Assembly (NCBI GenBank): GCA_964517495.1
Contig: CAZFER010000008.1
Span: 1-64,000 of the forward strand
Direction of reading: 5' to 3'
Source of the DNA: CAZFER01 sp964517495
GTDB taxonomy: Bacteria > Hinthialibacterota > Hinthialibacteria > Hinthialibacterales > Hinthialibacteraceae
DNA length: 64,000 nt
Positions 37,339 to 46,893 of this stretch are shown in pieces (within the stretch, counting starts at the first letter, position 1; every line of letters begins with the position of its first letter). The position numbers and the translations under genes were made by a program. The notes under the pieces were generated by a model. It was given only the letters and a program-made list of their open reading frames with translations. It did no database searches and had not been told where the DNA came from.

Positions 37339-37405
37339 CGTAGGGCGAACACAAAGGTTCGCCACTACAATATGTAGGGATTGACCTATGTGTCAATCCG
37401 GTTTT
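37339..37405. repeat. Structured repeat GTAGGGCGAAC/GTTCGCC upstream of rsmG
   Basis: GGCGAAC...GTTCGCC is a near-perfect hairpin with flanking GTAG/CTAC, followed by a second inverted pair, GGATTGACCTATGTGTCAATCC (GGATTGAC/GTCAATCC). Both are compact dispersed-element-like structures. They sit directly before rsmG and feed a false N-terminal extension of it. Confidence 0.6.
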
Positions 37406-37507
37406 TTTGACAATCTATTTAGCGTATATATGGGTGGATAATAAAACCGCCTCTTCAGTTTATCAATCATTACGGTTTAACATTTTCTCTAATTAAATTA
37501 TGCTTAT

Positions 37508-38251
37508 TTATAGGGAATTCTTGAATAGAACATTATCCAAACCGTATATTAGACCTGTTGTTTTCATCACTTCACGAATAGATAACAATACACCAGGCAT
37601 GAAACATCCACGATGCAAAGAATCATGTTTTAATGTTAAGGTTTGGCCTTCACATCCAAAGATGACTTGTTGATGGGCCAATAATCCTGGCAAACGAACA
37701 CTGTGAATAGGAATATTATTGAATAATTCCCCTCGCACTCCTGGTTTATATGTTCCACGTGGAACATTTTCCTCCAGCGTTTCAGAAATAAGTTCCGCTG
37801 TTTTTATTGCGGTACCGGATGGGGCATCCAGTTTTCCGGGGTGATGAAGTTCTATTATCTCAACATCTTTCATTTGTTTTGCAATTATTTTCGAACAATA
37901 CATCATCATAATTGCTCCAATGGCAAAATTCGGAGCAATGATTATTCCCGGGGTTTTTTCATCAGTTTTTTTAACTAGATTTTCTATTTGATCTGGTGTA
38001 AAGCCGGTGGTCCCAATTACACCGCCAGCACTGCTTTTTGTGATGATTTCTGTATTATCATAGGCACTGCTTGGAGCGGTAAAATCTACCACCACATCGG
38101 CGCTTAAATTTTCGATCGATGAAGCCAGATCATCTCCCATATCGGTTTCGCCGATCAAAACCATATCATCAGCGCTTTGAACCGCACGCACCGTTTCCGC
38201 CCCCATCTTTCCCTTTGCACCATTTACCAATACTTTTATCTTATCATTCAT
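37508..38251 (-). CDS. dapB: 4-hydroxy-tetrahydrodipicolinate reductase
   Basis: A 247-residue DapB of the lysine/diaminopimelate pathway, needed for peptidoglycan. VNGAKGKMG is the NAD(P) motif, VVDFTAPSSAYDN and GTTGFTPDQI follow, and ELHHPGKLDAPSGTA holds the catalytic His pair and Lys. AGAGG precedes the start. dapA is not adjacent. A parS palindrome lies inside the coding sequence at 37751-37766. Confidence 0.96.
   Translation of the reverse strand: MNDKIKVLVNGAKGKMGAETVRAVQSADDMVLIGETDMGDDLASSIENLSADVVVDFTAPSSAYDNTEIITKSSAGGVIGTTGFTPDQIENLVKKTDEKTPGIIIAPNFAIGAIMMMYCSKIIAKQMKDVEIIELHHPGKLDAPSGTAIKTAELISETLEENVPRGTYKPGVRGELFNNIPIHSVRLPGLLAHQQVIFGCEGQTLTLKHDSLHRGCFMPGVLLSIREVMKTTGLIYGLDNVLFKNSL
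37751..37766. promoter_or_regulatory. parS: parS site 2, inside dapB
   Basis: The same TGTTCCACGTGGAACA 16-mer as site 1, 1.2 kb away and within the dapB coding region (encoding part of ENVPRGTY). Codon constraint alone would not produce a perfect palindrome identical to site 1, so selection for ParB binding is likely. Confidence 0.92.
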
Positions 38252-38333
38252 GTTAAACCTCTTTAAATCATGGTTATTTTGTCTTTAATATTTCATTCCA
38301 GCTTGTATCCGATTTTAAACTCGCTTAGCATAC

Positions 38334-41222
38334 GTGAGAGATGGGTATTGGTCAATTCTTATGATAACACAATTATTCCATACTTTATTTTGTTTGGTTT
38401 TCACTTTTTTGTTTATCATTCCGGGAATCCACTTGCCAGATCGGATTTCATCTTTTTTTCTTTTTCTGTTTTTAATCCTGATATCTTATTTTCTCTTAAA
38501 AATAAATCGTAAAAAATCGTATCCTTGTGAGTGGATTTCAAAGAGTGATATTAAAACATTTCCTTTCCTTACCGGCTTATTATTTCTTATAACCGGTTTT
38601 ATCAGTTTGCTTGTTATCCCTCTACCTGGTATTTCATTTCATTTCAACAACGAATTAATCGGTAAAGAACATCATGTGAAGATAAACACGAACCATTTTC
38701 ACATTATACCCGCCCGATTTAATACCCTTCATGTTATAACCTCTGGTGAATTTGAACTCTCTTGCCAGTTTACTTTAAATGAGCCAGTATCTTCATTCAT
38801 GTTTTATGTGAGCCATGGTGATGCTCTATGGACGATCAATGGAGAGGAATTTGCTCATCATCCCCTTGTAACGAGTGATCGCTATTTGGTTATTCAAAAA
38901 GAACTTCCTCCTGGAGTACACACAATTCATTGTTCCATTTCTCAAGGTTCTCCCATTCCGGAAATTTCATGTTCAATAAGAACGTATGGAGATAATGAGC
39001 ATCGGTTGCTTGAAGGACCTTTTTATAAAGAAACCGTAATTTTCTGGGATAAATATTTTGTTTTACGAAACCTGCCTTCTTTCCTCTTTATCCTTTCGTT
39101 TTTTTGTCTTATTCCCATCCTGAATCATTTTTTACGCAGACTCTCACTGTATTTCGAAAAATATTGCACTCTTGTTTCAATGGTAGGTTGGAGTGTTGTT
39201 TTATGCCTTTTTGTTGTTTTGAAATATAATACGATGCAAATTACATTCCAATCTTTTGAGGCGGATGAGGCGGCCTTTGGTATTATGTCACAAGAGCTGA
39301 ACAAAGGTCATTGTCCTCCCTTGTTTCATTATGGCCAAAATTACCAGGGAACATTGGAATCCATTCCTTTATCAATTTTTCTTGGGATATTTCCTTCTAA
39401 CGTTGTGGGATTAAAAATGCTCCCTTTTTTATGGTTTTCTCTATTTATTTTTATAACCACCTTTTCATTTTATTTATTTGGTGGAGCTTATCTTGCTTTG
39501 TTTTCTCTTTTCTTTTTCACACTTGGTGGAACACATTTCTATTGGATAATGGGTAAAGCATGGTTTGGATATTCTTTTACCCTTCTATGCGGTTCTATTT
39601 TATTCTTAATTTCAGCACGTTGCTACCAGTTAAAACGGGTTTCTCCAGGTTATGCCTTGTTGTGGGGAATGATAGCAGGTATTGGTTTTTATCAACTTCC
39701 TTTGATTTTGCCGTTCATTCTTGTTTCATTCTTAATTCTTCTTTTCGCGAGGGAAAAGACGTTTTCTCCATTCTATTATAATGATTACAACCAATATCTT
39801 GCCTATTTAAAATCCGGGCCCGTATTGGTGATTCTTTTCTTTATTCTTTTTTGTGCGCCTTATTGGATAACATGGCTGATTTCACAAGATTCCGGTTCTT
39901 TTGATTATTTAGTCAAAGGGCGTTCTCTTCCATCGGCCAGAGTGGAAGGTGAAAGAGAGGTTTTGGATCGTTTCCTGGGTGAATGTCTTCCTACCATATT
40001 GGGTTTGCGTGCTCCATATGATCAGCAAAACGAACTTCCCTCCGTGCTTTTCCCCTATTTTCCACCCTTAATCGTTTTACTATCCGTTATTTTCTATCCA
40101 TTTCTTCGAAAACGCATCCACTTAAAACAATTTATGATAAAAAAACCGATTTATTATTTTTTCTTTTTCCTTTTCCTTTTTACTCTTTTAATTGTATCTT
40201 ACTCCATGTTTGGCATATGGCCTTGGTATGCATTACCAATGTACTTTTGTATTCCAGTTATCCTTTTTGTCTTCTTTAAATTTTTATCTTCCTATTCTCC
40301 TTCCTTATTTATTGTAATATTTTTTATATTTTTCCTCTCGTTGAGTTCTTCTTTTCTTTCTTATTCCAAATTTTTCCATCAACCAACCAGTCTTTCTCGT
40401 GATGGTTTATATCTTCCCTCTGCCTATGATGAAATTGCAGATTTATTGTTAAAGAATAACATTCGATATGTTTTATGTGATCAGGGGTTTGATGTGAGTC
40501 CGGATTATGCCGGACGGGATTGGTTGGGAGAGAACGTTTTGTTTACGTCTGAAGGATCGGTTATTTCCATTGATCGCCTTTCACGCCGCTTGCCACATTA
40601 TTCACAAGAATTAATAAAAAACAACAGAGTTGCATATCTTTTCCATGAAGATTATTGGTATAACAATCCAACCCTTGAAAAATTAAATACGAATGAATAT
40701 AACCCCTTATATATAAGAAAAATAGATAAATTATTCAGTAATGCATATTTATATTACAATAAATACAATATAAGTGATTATATATTATTCATTCCTAAAA
40801 AATACCATCAATTTATAGATAAAACAAAATTTTCAATAGATTCAAACACTTTTTGGTTTACATCCGCTTCTTATGATAAGAATATAAGTGTGCGTGCCTA
40901 TGGAAGGGAAACGTACTGGTCTAGTGAAAAAATACCAAAATCTGGTTCTTATTTCACTCTCTCTTTGGATAAATCAAGGTTTGTACAAAGGATCATTCTT
41001 TTCCATGGCACGAAAACATCAGATTATCCCCGCCGTAATCAGGTATTCGCGATTGATGATAAAGGAAATAGAAAAGCAATTGGACCGTTTATTTATAAAG
41101 AGGAAATCAATTCAAGCGTTTTGGAAATGGAAAAACCTATTCTTACCCATTCGATTGAGATCGTTGTGCAACCCGACAAGGGTAATAATTGGTGGACAAT
41201 ATTTGAACTCTGGGTTTTATAA
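38334..41222 (+). CDS. GT-C type integral membrane glycosyltransferase-like protein
   Basis: A 962-residue membrane protein with about a dozen or more Phe/Leu-rich helices. Two helices open the protein, then a beta-rich extracytoplasmic domain (about residues 95-230), then a GT-C core with the acidic motif FEADEAAFG (Asp311/Glu312, counting from the GTG at 38334), and a soluble C-terminal part with a beta-sandwich look (about residues 830-962: VFAIDDKGNRKAIGPF). The layout resembles ArnT/PMT-like lipid-linked sugar transferases. An ATG at 38361 is an equally likely start; neither has a good ribosome site. Acceptor and donor are unknown. Confidence 0.65.
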   Translation: MRDGYWSILMITQLFHTLFCLVFTFLFIIPGIHLPDRISSFFLFLFLILISYFLLKINRKKSYPCEWISKSDIKTFPFLTGLLFLITGFISLLVIPLPGISFHFNNELIGKEHHVKINTNHFHIIPARFNTLHVITSGEFELSCQFTLNEPVSSFMFYVSHGDALWTINGEEFAHHPLVTSDRYLVIQKELPPGVHTIHCSISQGSPIPEISCSIRTYGDNEHRLLEGPFYKETVIFWDKYFVLRNLPSFLFILSFFCLIPILNHFLRRLSLYFEKYCTLVSMVGWSVVLCLFVVLKYNTMQITFQSFEADEAAFGIMSQELNKGHCPPLFHYGQNYQGTLESIPLSIFLGIFPSNVVGLKMLPFLWFSLFIFITTFSFYLFGGAYLALFSLFFFTLGGTHFYWIMGKAWFGYSFTLLCGSILFLISARCYQLKRVSPGYALLWGMIAGIGFYQLPLILPFILVSFLILLFAREKTFSPFYYNDYNQYLAYLKSGPVLVILFFILFCAPYWITWLISQDSGSFDYLVKGRSLPSARVEGEREVLDRFLGECLPTILGLRAPYDQQNELPSVLFPYFPPLIVLLSVIFYPFLRKRIHLKQFMIKKPIYYFFFFLFLFTLLIVSYSMFGIWPWYALPMYFCIPVILFVFFKFLSSYSPSLFIVIFFIFFLSLSSSFLSYSKFFHQPTSLSRDGLYLPSAYDEIADLLLKNNIRYVLCDQGFDVSPDYAGRDWLGENVLFTSEGSVISIDRLSRRLPHYSQELIKNNRVAYLFHEDYWYNNPTLEKLNTNEYNPLYIRKIDKLFSNAYLYYNKYNISDYILFIPKKYHQFIDKTKFSIDSNTFWFTSASYDKNISVRAYGRETYWSSEKIPKSGSYFTLSLDKSRFVQRIILFHGTKTSDYPRRNQVFAIDDKGNRKAIGPFIYKEEINSSVLEMEKPILTHSIEIVVQPDKGNNWWTIFELWVL

Positions 41223-41229
41223 TTGTTAA

Positions 41230-41490
41230 TCAATCCTCTTCGACATCTTCCAATTCGCCTGGCTTCATATACGATGCAATTACGATAGTTGACGGTTCTC
41301 TCAGGCCATTTATGGGGCAATCCTCACAAATATCCAATGGCGGTTTTGGTGGATCACAAACAAAATATTCCTGAATTCTAATTTTACTGGGGCTATACGA
41401 AGGGCAATAACATGCTCTTTCGATTGCCAGGTCTCTATCGAATTTTGTATCTCCTTTTGTACTGGTATTATCGACTCGTAAATGTTTCAT
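41230..41490 (-). CDS. Small cysteine-containing protein, unknown
   Basis: An 86-residue protein with five cysteines (27, 29, 45, 55, 58), including ACYCP and ICEDCP, that could bind a metal. The C-terminus is acidic (LEDVEED). AGGTGG is well spaced before the ATG, which supports a real gene. It is convergent with the GT-C gene and in the same direction as dnaN, 212 bases downstream of it. No family is recognised. Confidence 0.55.
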   Translation of the reverse strand: MKHLRVDNTSTKGDTKFDRDLAIERACYCPSYSPSKIRIQEYFVCDPPKPPLDICEDCPINGLREPSTIVIASYMKPGELEDVEED

Positions 41491-41702
41491 ATTCCACCTA
41501 AAGTTAAAAAGATATATTTTTTCTTTCGATCATGAAAGTATAGTGTTTCAGGTAGAAACAAGCAAGAAAATTTATGTTTTAACCTAATTTATATTGACTT
41601 AAGTTATTAAAAAATAAACAGTTATGTTTCAAAACTCTTCTTAAGGTTTTTTTAAGGTCATATTTAAGATTTTTACAACTTTTTATATTCAACCCATTAT
41701 GA

Positions 41703-42812
41703 TTATTCCTGATCAGGTGGTCTCATCGGCATTAAAACATATAGAAAATTTTCATCGGCTATACCTCTCAGAATACCGGGCTTTTTAGGATCATTTATCT
41801 CTATTTCTATTTCGTCCTTTTCCTCCACCCTTAAAAAATCCAGTAAGAAATGAAAGTTATACCGAAGTTCCAGTGGTTCTCCTTCATATTTAACCGAAAT
41901 GGTCTCTCTTCCTTCACCACCAATTTCTTCCCGTTCGGCAAAAATATCCGCTTGGTTGTTCTTCACATTTAAAATTACAAGATTTGTCTCCTGGCTGGAT
42001 AGATTGGATGATCGTTTTACCGCTCCGCTTAATTCCTCCCGGTTTAAAACAACTTTTATATCTCCTGGAGGAGGAATGATTCGTTCATATTGGGGAAAGT
42101 TTTCCACCAGAAGATTGGACACAACCGTTGTATCTCCACAGTAAAATTGAATCTTCTTTTCCTGGATGGTTATTTCTGATTCACCCTCATCCTGGAACGA
42201 ACGTTGGACTTCCTGTAGCGTTTTTGTTGGAACAAAGCAGGACATTTCCACATCACGTAGTTGTTCATTCTCCAATTGATAAAAGGATAGACGCCGTCCA
42301 TCTGTAGCGATAAATTTTATAATTCCGTTTTGAATGTCAAATTTAATCCCATCCAGTTCAAAACGTGTTTTATCAGTGGATGTGGTGATAATCGTTTTAT
42401 GAATAATTTCTTTCAGTCTTTGAGATTCAACATTGAATTTAATACCTTCATCCACACGGTTGAATTGAGGAAACAATTCACCGCCATATCCCTTTAATTT
42501 GGCGACAAACTCACCACACTTCATTTTAGTTAATTGATTATCACATTCAAAATAGACATCTCCCTGTGGTAAATCTCTCACAATATTTCTTAATAACTCA
42601 GAGGGAAGTACGATTTCACCCTCTTCTTCCACTTCTGCTTCTGCCACACATTGGAGTGTCAAATTCAAGTTGGTTGCGACAAACGTTACTTTATTGTCTT
42701 CACATGAAACATGAATATTTTCTACAATAGGGTTTGAGATGGGGCTTCCAACAGCATTTTGAACAACAGAGATACCTCTTAACCAGGATTGATTGGAACC
42801 AGTAAATTTCAT
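41703..42812 (-). CDS. dnaN: DNA polymerase III sliding clamp, beta subunit
   Basis: A 369-residue beta clamp of normal length. Three repeated clamp domains are visible; diagnostic text includes KTIITTSTDKTRFELDGIKF, FIATDGRRLSFYQ and, at the end, FLYVLMPMRPP. GAGGATGGGAG precedes the start. dnaN stands alone: no dnaA, recF or gyrB is next to it, so the classic dnaA-dnaN order is broken in this organism. It lies 4 kb from the par operon and 17 kb from the candidate origin. Confidence 0.97.
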   Translation of the reverse strand: MKFTGSNQSWLRGISVVQNAVGSPISNPIVENIHVSCEDNKVTFVATNLNLTLQCVAEAEVEEEGEIVLPSELLRNIVRDLPQGDVYFECDNQLTKMKCGEFVAKLKGYGGELFPQFNRVDEGIKFNVESQRLKEIIHKTIITTSTDKTRFELDGIKFDIQNGIIKFIATDGRRLSFYQLENEQLRDVEMSCFVPTKTLQEVQRSFQDEGESEITIQEKKIQFYCGDTTVVSNLLVENFPQYERIIPPPGDIKVVLNREELSGAVKRSSNLSSQETNLVILNVKNNQADIFAEREEIGGEGRETISVKYEGEPLELRYNFHFLLDFLRVEEKDEIEIEINDPKKPGILRGIADENFLYVLMPMRPPDQE

Positions 42813-43176
42813 TTTAATCTCCCATCCTCTTTTTATATATAATTAAAGATTTTTAATATATATCTCTATTTATTATTATTATTATGCCTGTTAATAAATT
42901 TTAAAATCATAATTAACTATTTGATAATAAATAACTTATGACTTTAATAACCTGTTATTAAAAGTTGACCAAATTAGAATAGTCTGTGCATAAGGTATGG
43001 AAATTAAATTTATTCACTTTTTCTTCACATTTATACCCGTGTTTTAAACAGTGTATTCACAGCTTTATTCATAGCCTTGAGAGAAACTAGGATACCATAG
43101 TTCTCGCCCAAAGCGAAGACAAAAAGTTGACATTGTCCAAGCGTTGCCATATTATCTCTATTGTCAGGAAAATTAA
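42813..43176. other. AT-rich region between dnaN and the pseudopilin gene
   Basis: 364 bases between divergent genes, extremely AT-rich on the dnaN side. Near 43008-43070 there are a few TATTCAC/TTCACA-like sequences that are weak matches to DnaA boxes, but no perfect 9-mer. It presumably holds both promoters. No gene or RNA is seen. Confidence 0.5.
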
Positions 43177-43968
43177 ATGAAACAGAGAAGAGTCATGGAC
43201 AAAAAAAGAGGATTTTCACTTGTTGAACTGCTGGTTGTGGTTTCAATCATCGGTATTTTATCAGTCATTTTGGTTCCAAATGTGAGAGAGAATATAAGGC
43301 GTGCAAAAATAGCGAGTACACAGGCTTTGATCAGTAAATTGAGTTTCGCTATTACCGCATATGAAAAGGATTTTGGCAAATATCCACCGAGCTTTAATCC
43401 TCAGGAATTATACCTCGCTTTAACAGAAAAAGCGCGAACAGCATATGAACCAGACAGCAGTGAAATTAAACTTTTTGATAGTGGGGATAACTTTTGGATT
43501 AACGAAGAAAATTCCGCCGATGATCGAAGGGATCGGATCATGGGTCGGCTTCAAATTCCATCGGATGCACGGCAGGCTCAAATGGAAGAATATGCGTTTA
43601 TCGACTCCTGGGGTAATCCTCTGTATTATGTGAGCAGTGCGGAATATAACCCGGGAGGCCGAACCGATTTCAGGAATTCAAACAGACGAGTGAGATTGGA
43701 TGCACCGTGTGCTTATCAGATGAGGGATGATAAGCGTTATAAGCCTTTTAAACCTTCAACTTTCCAAATCATATCATTTGGTCCTGATGGAACTACCATT
43801 ACACCTTCTACTAGCAATGGTGGTATAGGATCTATGCTCCCGACCGATAAAATTGATAATGATGGAGATGGTTTCTTAGATAATCAGGATCGTATAAGAG
43901 AAGGTGACCGTTTTAATAGCGATGATCCTGAGGTTATCGCTGAAGATGATATTACCAACTTTATGTAA
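43177..43968 (+). CDS. Type IV/type II secretion pseudopilin (GspG-like)
   Basis: A 263-residue prepilin with the class III signal KKRGFSLVELLVVVSIIGIL: cleavage after Gly12, mature Phe at +1 and Glu at +5. LISKLSFAITAYEKDFGKYPP is the GspG-like stalk/loop region, and SWGNPLYYVS is the family strand. Near the C-terminus IDNDGDGFLDNQD is a DxDxDG calcium loop, consistent with calcium-bound GspG-type pilins. It is longer than the usual 140 residues because of an insert after the stalk. No secretion or pilus machinery genes are nearby. A terminator follows. Confidence 0.9.
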   Translation: MKQRRVMDKKRGFSLVELLVVVSIIGILSVILVPNVRENIRRAKIASTQALISKLSFAITAYEKDFGKYPPSFNPQELYLALTEKARTAYEPDSSEIKLFDSGDNFWINEENSADDRRDRIMGRLQIPSDARQAQMEEYAFIDSWGNPLYYVSSAEYNPGGRTDFRNSNRRVRLDAPCAYQMRDDKRYKPFKPSTFQIISFGPDGTTITPSTSNGGIGSMLPTDKIDNDGDGFLDNQDRIREGDRFNSDDPEVIAEDDITNFM

Positions 43969-44020
43969 GATGAATTCATAAAATAGAGGGAAGAATTCCT
44001 CTGCTGAGTAAAAAAGTCAA

Positions 44021-44047
44021 AGGGCAGGATCAAATCCTGCCCTTTTT
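44021..44047 (+). terminator. Terminator after the pseudopilin gene
   Basis: A perfect 10-bp stem (44021-44030 with 44034-44043) with a three-base loop and a T-run. It also closes the convergent TPR/HEAT gene. Confidence 0.9.
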
Positions 44048-44049
44048 TG

Positions 44050-45429
44050 TTATAATTTTGAAATAAGATAGTATATAAAGTAGGCTACAGCTGTCAGGTG
44101 AAGTAAAATCAAAATCCAATAACGCCATTCGTATTTGGAACGTTTAGAGGATAAATCAGGGATATTTTTAGCAGGTGACTTAAAAAGCAAATCGTTTTTA
44201 ATTTGGTAGCGCTTTTTTATTGAATTGATCGCCTGTTTAATATCATTCTTAAACTTAATGTTTAAAGGGCAACCCAGGACCATTTCCAATATTGGTAAGT
44301 GTTCCATCGTCCCAAATCGTCCTATATAGCGAATGGAGCGTTTCCTCACGGAGGGTAATGGATCTTCTAATCCATGCGCGATTTCATTTAGAAATTGATT
44401 ATAATCCTGTTTTTCAAAATATTCGTAGGCCGCATCTCGAACATATCCCACCTCATCTTTTAATAGGGGAAAAATACTATTAGTTACATCATATCCATAA
44501 GTGGTCTGATAGCGGATTACACTTTCTCTTACTGGAGCAGAATCTGAATTGATAAAAGATAGGAGAGCTTTTGAAATCCGGTCATTTCCAAATTCCTTTA
44601 AAGCATGTATGAGGTGCAAAAGACGTTCTTCATCCCCATCGAAAAGATTTGGAAGCATTTCGTCGATCTGTTGTTCCAGTGATCGAATGTCCTCCAGCCG
44701 AAGCCGTACGAGCAATACTTCTTCATTAAGAATCGCGACATGTTCAAATATTCGCCGGGCTATACTCAAACATTTCGCTTCAATAAAGTGCTCGCCCAGG
44801 TCACAAAGTATTTTGTAATCAACGTGATTGTTTTTCAATAACGTATTGGTAATTCTACGAGCAGCCGCTGTACGTTTCAATTTGAGATGGGCGACAGCCA
44901 GCCAGTACTTTGAACCGGCGATGATTACCGGACGGTGTTCACGCTCCAAGAGGTGTTCGAATGTTTCGATGGATTCTTCATACAACCCTTTTTCAAAAAG
45001 CGCTTTACCCCATAAACCAAGGCTTAGGGGTTGGATGCGTCCAATTAGAGCAGCCCGGTTGAATAATCGAATGGATTCGCGGAAGTCAGAAGTTTCGAAA
45101 TAAAGGCGGGCGAGGTGTTCAATGAAAAGACTACATGTAGGTTCCAATTCGACCGCTTTTTCGTAGTGTTCTTTTGCGTATTCTTTATTATTCGATTCAT
45201 GATAGGCATAAGCGAGGTTAAAATGACACAAGGCACAGCTCGGGTCACTCTCAACCGCTTTTTGGTAATTTTTAATCGCCAATTCAATTTTTCCGTTGTC
45301 GAGAAATTTTTTGCCGATTTCAAGGAATTGCTTGACTTCTTTTTTAACCATAAAAGTCACTTTTTCCGAATGGGATTCGGAAGAAATGCTTTCGGTGGAG
45401 TCCATGGGAGTAAGTTTTTTATAATTCAC
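44050..45429 (-). CDS. TPR and HEAT-like repeat protein with C-terminal membrane anchor
   Basis: A 459-residue protein. Residues 33-225 hold at least four tetratricopeptide repeats (KFLDNGKIELAIKNYQKAVE; NLAYAYHESNNKEYAKEHYE; ARLYFETSDFRESIRLFNRA). Residues 260-390 resemble HEAT-type helical repeats (SAPVRESVIRYQ, VGYVRDAAYEYFEKQ, LPSVRKRSIRYIG). One membrane helix at about 437-456 anchors the C-terminus, leaving the repeats in the cytoplasm. The predicted start is GTG 45429 with no clear ribosome site; ATG 45405 is possible. It is a scaffold of unknown partner. Confidence 0.75.
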   Translation of the reverse strand: MNYKKLTPMDSTESISSESHSEKVTFMVKKEVKQFLEIGKKFLDNGKIELAIKNYQKAVESDPSCALCHFNLAYAYHESNNKEYAKEHYEKAVELEPTCSLFIEHLARLYFETSDFRESIRLFNRAALIGRIQPLSLGLWGKALFEKGLYEESIETFEHLLEREHRPVIIAGSKYWLAVAHLKLKRTAAARRITNTLLKNNHVDYKILCDLGEHFIEAKCLSIARRIFEHVAILNEEVLLVRLRLEDIRSLEQQIDEMLPNLFDGDEERLLHLIHALKEFGNDRISKALLSFINSDSAPVRESVIRYQTTYGYDVTNSIFPLLKDEVGYVRDAAYEYFEKQDYNQFLNEIAHGLEDPLPSVRKRSIRYIGRFGTMEHLPILEMVLGCPLNIKFKNDIKQAINSIKKRYQIKNDLLFKSPAKNIPDLSSKRSKYEWRYWILILLHLTAVAYFIYYLISKL

Positions 45430-45580
45430 GCCAATTAGTCCTGGTCAAACATTCTAAACGAAATCGAGTAAGATTGATTCATCCCAAAAATCATAACATA
45501 ATCCTTTTAAGATTTTACACATATTTTCTTAATGCCGCAATAACGAAACGGATAAAAATCAAAGAGTCCTTTTTTTTGCC

Positions 45581-46858
45581 TTATTCTTTATTATGTGGTT
45601 GAATTCCCACTAGTAATCGGCGCAACTGATCCAATGCAAAAATGACACTTCTCTGCCTTACCGATGATCGACCGGGAGGGAGTTGAACTTTAAAGGGATA
45701 TGAAGATCCGTCCTTGTTGGATACGCAAATCCAAACGGTTCCAACAGGTTTGTTTGGCGTTCCTCCTTCCGGACCGGCAATACCGGTTATTGATATTCCC
45801 CAATCAGAGTGGAAATGTTTGATAATCCCGTGTGCCATTTCAACTGCTACAGCTTTACTCACTGCACCGTGTGTATCTATGGATTTTGCACCTACATTTA
45901 AAAGTTTTTCTTTAATTTGATTCGTATAGGCAATAATCCCACCGGCGAAATAAGTTGAGCTGCCGGAAATAGCCGTTATTTGTGCACCCAGCAATCCACC
46001 CGTGCATGATTCCGCCACGGCAAGGGTATGATTCTTGTCTTTTAGCAATGAGCCAACCACGTCTTCCAATTCATGCTCATCTTCGGTGAAAATATACGAT
46101 CCTACTTTAGAACGAAGATGGCGAACATAGCGTTCAAGTTGTTCACGATACTCAGGTTCATCTGAGGGATAAGAGAGAGTCAGGTCAACCAAGCCGATGC
46201 GGGATAATGAAGAAATGGATATATCATCATCATGTTCTGTTTGCTTTCTGACTATCGAGTCAATGGTGGATTCACCCAGGCAACAAAAGCGAATCATGCG
46301 GGATAAATGTGTTTTTAAACCGGAAAATCGCTTTGATAAATAAGGAACCACTTCATTTTGAATCATGGGAACAAGTTCTCGTGGCGGGCCAGGAAGGGCA
46401 ATGGCGATCTTTTGTCCATTATCGAAAACCAAACCGGGAGCGGTTCCATTTGGATTTTTAATAAAGAATCCATCGACAGGGACCAACGCCTGGCATTTGT
46501 TATTTTCAGACATCGTTCGTCCCATCGATTTGAAACGGTCTTCGATCATTTGAAGTGCGCCGGGATCTTCATGTAATTCGATATTCATGGCAGTGCTTAA
46601 AGCTTCCCGGGTAATATCATCAACGGTTGGGCCTAATCCACCGGTCATGAGAATCACTGGGACTTTTTCGAACGCGTGAGAAATAATTTCGGTCACTTCT
46701 TTCATACGATCTCCCGTCACGATGCATTGACGGCAGAAAAGGCCGATTTTTTTAAGGGAATTGGTGATGGAAAAAATATGTGCATCCTGGCGTTTTCCTT
46801 CCAGTAATTCTTCGCCGCTGATGACGAGAAAGTATTCATTATTATCTGTTGATGTCAT
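45581..46858 (-). CDS. cinA: CinA: competence/damage-inducible protein with NMN amidase domain
   Basis: A 425-residue CinA with both halves. Residues 1-170 are the molybdopterin-binding-like (MoCF) domain with VILMTGGLGPTVDDITREAL; residues 260-420 are the PncC nicotinamide mononucleotide deamidase domain with VAESCTGGLLGAQIT, YAGGIIAYTNQIK-like text and GIAGPEGGTPNKPVGTVW. It recycles pyridine nucleotide by-products and is tied to competence in some bacteria. AGGAAACGG precedes the start. It is the last gene of rmlD-comF-cinA, 35 bases after comF. Confidence 0.95.
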   Translation of the reverse strand: MTSTDNNEYFLVISGEELLEGKRQDAHIFSITNSLKKIGLFCRQCIVTGDRMKEVTEIISHAFEKVPVILMTGGLGPTVDDITREALSTAMNIELHEDPGALQMIEDRFKSMGRTMSENNKCQALVPVDGFFIKNPNGTAPGLVFDNGQKIAIALPGPPRELVPMIQNEVVPYLSKRFSGLKTHLSRMIRFCCLGESTIDSIVRKQTEHDDDISISSLSRIGLVDLTLSYPSDEPEYREQLERYVRHLRSKVGSYIFTEDEHELEDVVGSLLKDKNHTLAVAESCTGGLLGAQITAISGSSTYFAGGIIAYTNQIKEKLLNVGAKSIDTHGAVSKAVAVEMAHGIIKHFHSDWGISITGIAGPEGGTPNKPVGTVWICVSNKDGSSYPFKVQLPPGRSSVRQRSVIFALDQLRRLLVGIQPHNKE

Positions 46859-46893
46859 GGCCGTTTCCTTTCATAAAAAAGTCAGTGGAACAT

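Noticed and set aside
37318..37365. 16-residue N-terminal extension of RsmG
   Set aside because: It is formed mainly by the GGCGAAC repeat and is not part of the family N-terminus.
42813..43176. Origin of replication upstream of dnaN
   Set aside because: No perfect DnaA box is seen there, only weak TATTCACA-like matches; the 58-60.7 kb region is far better.
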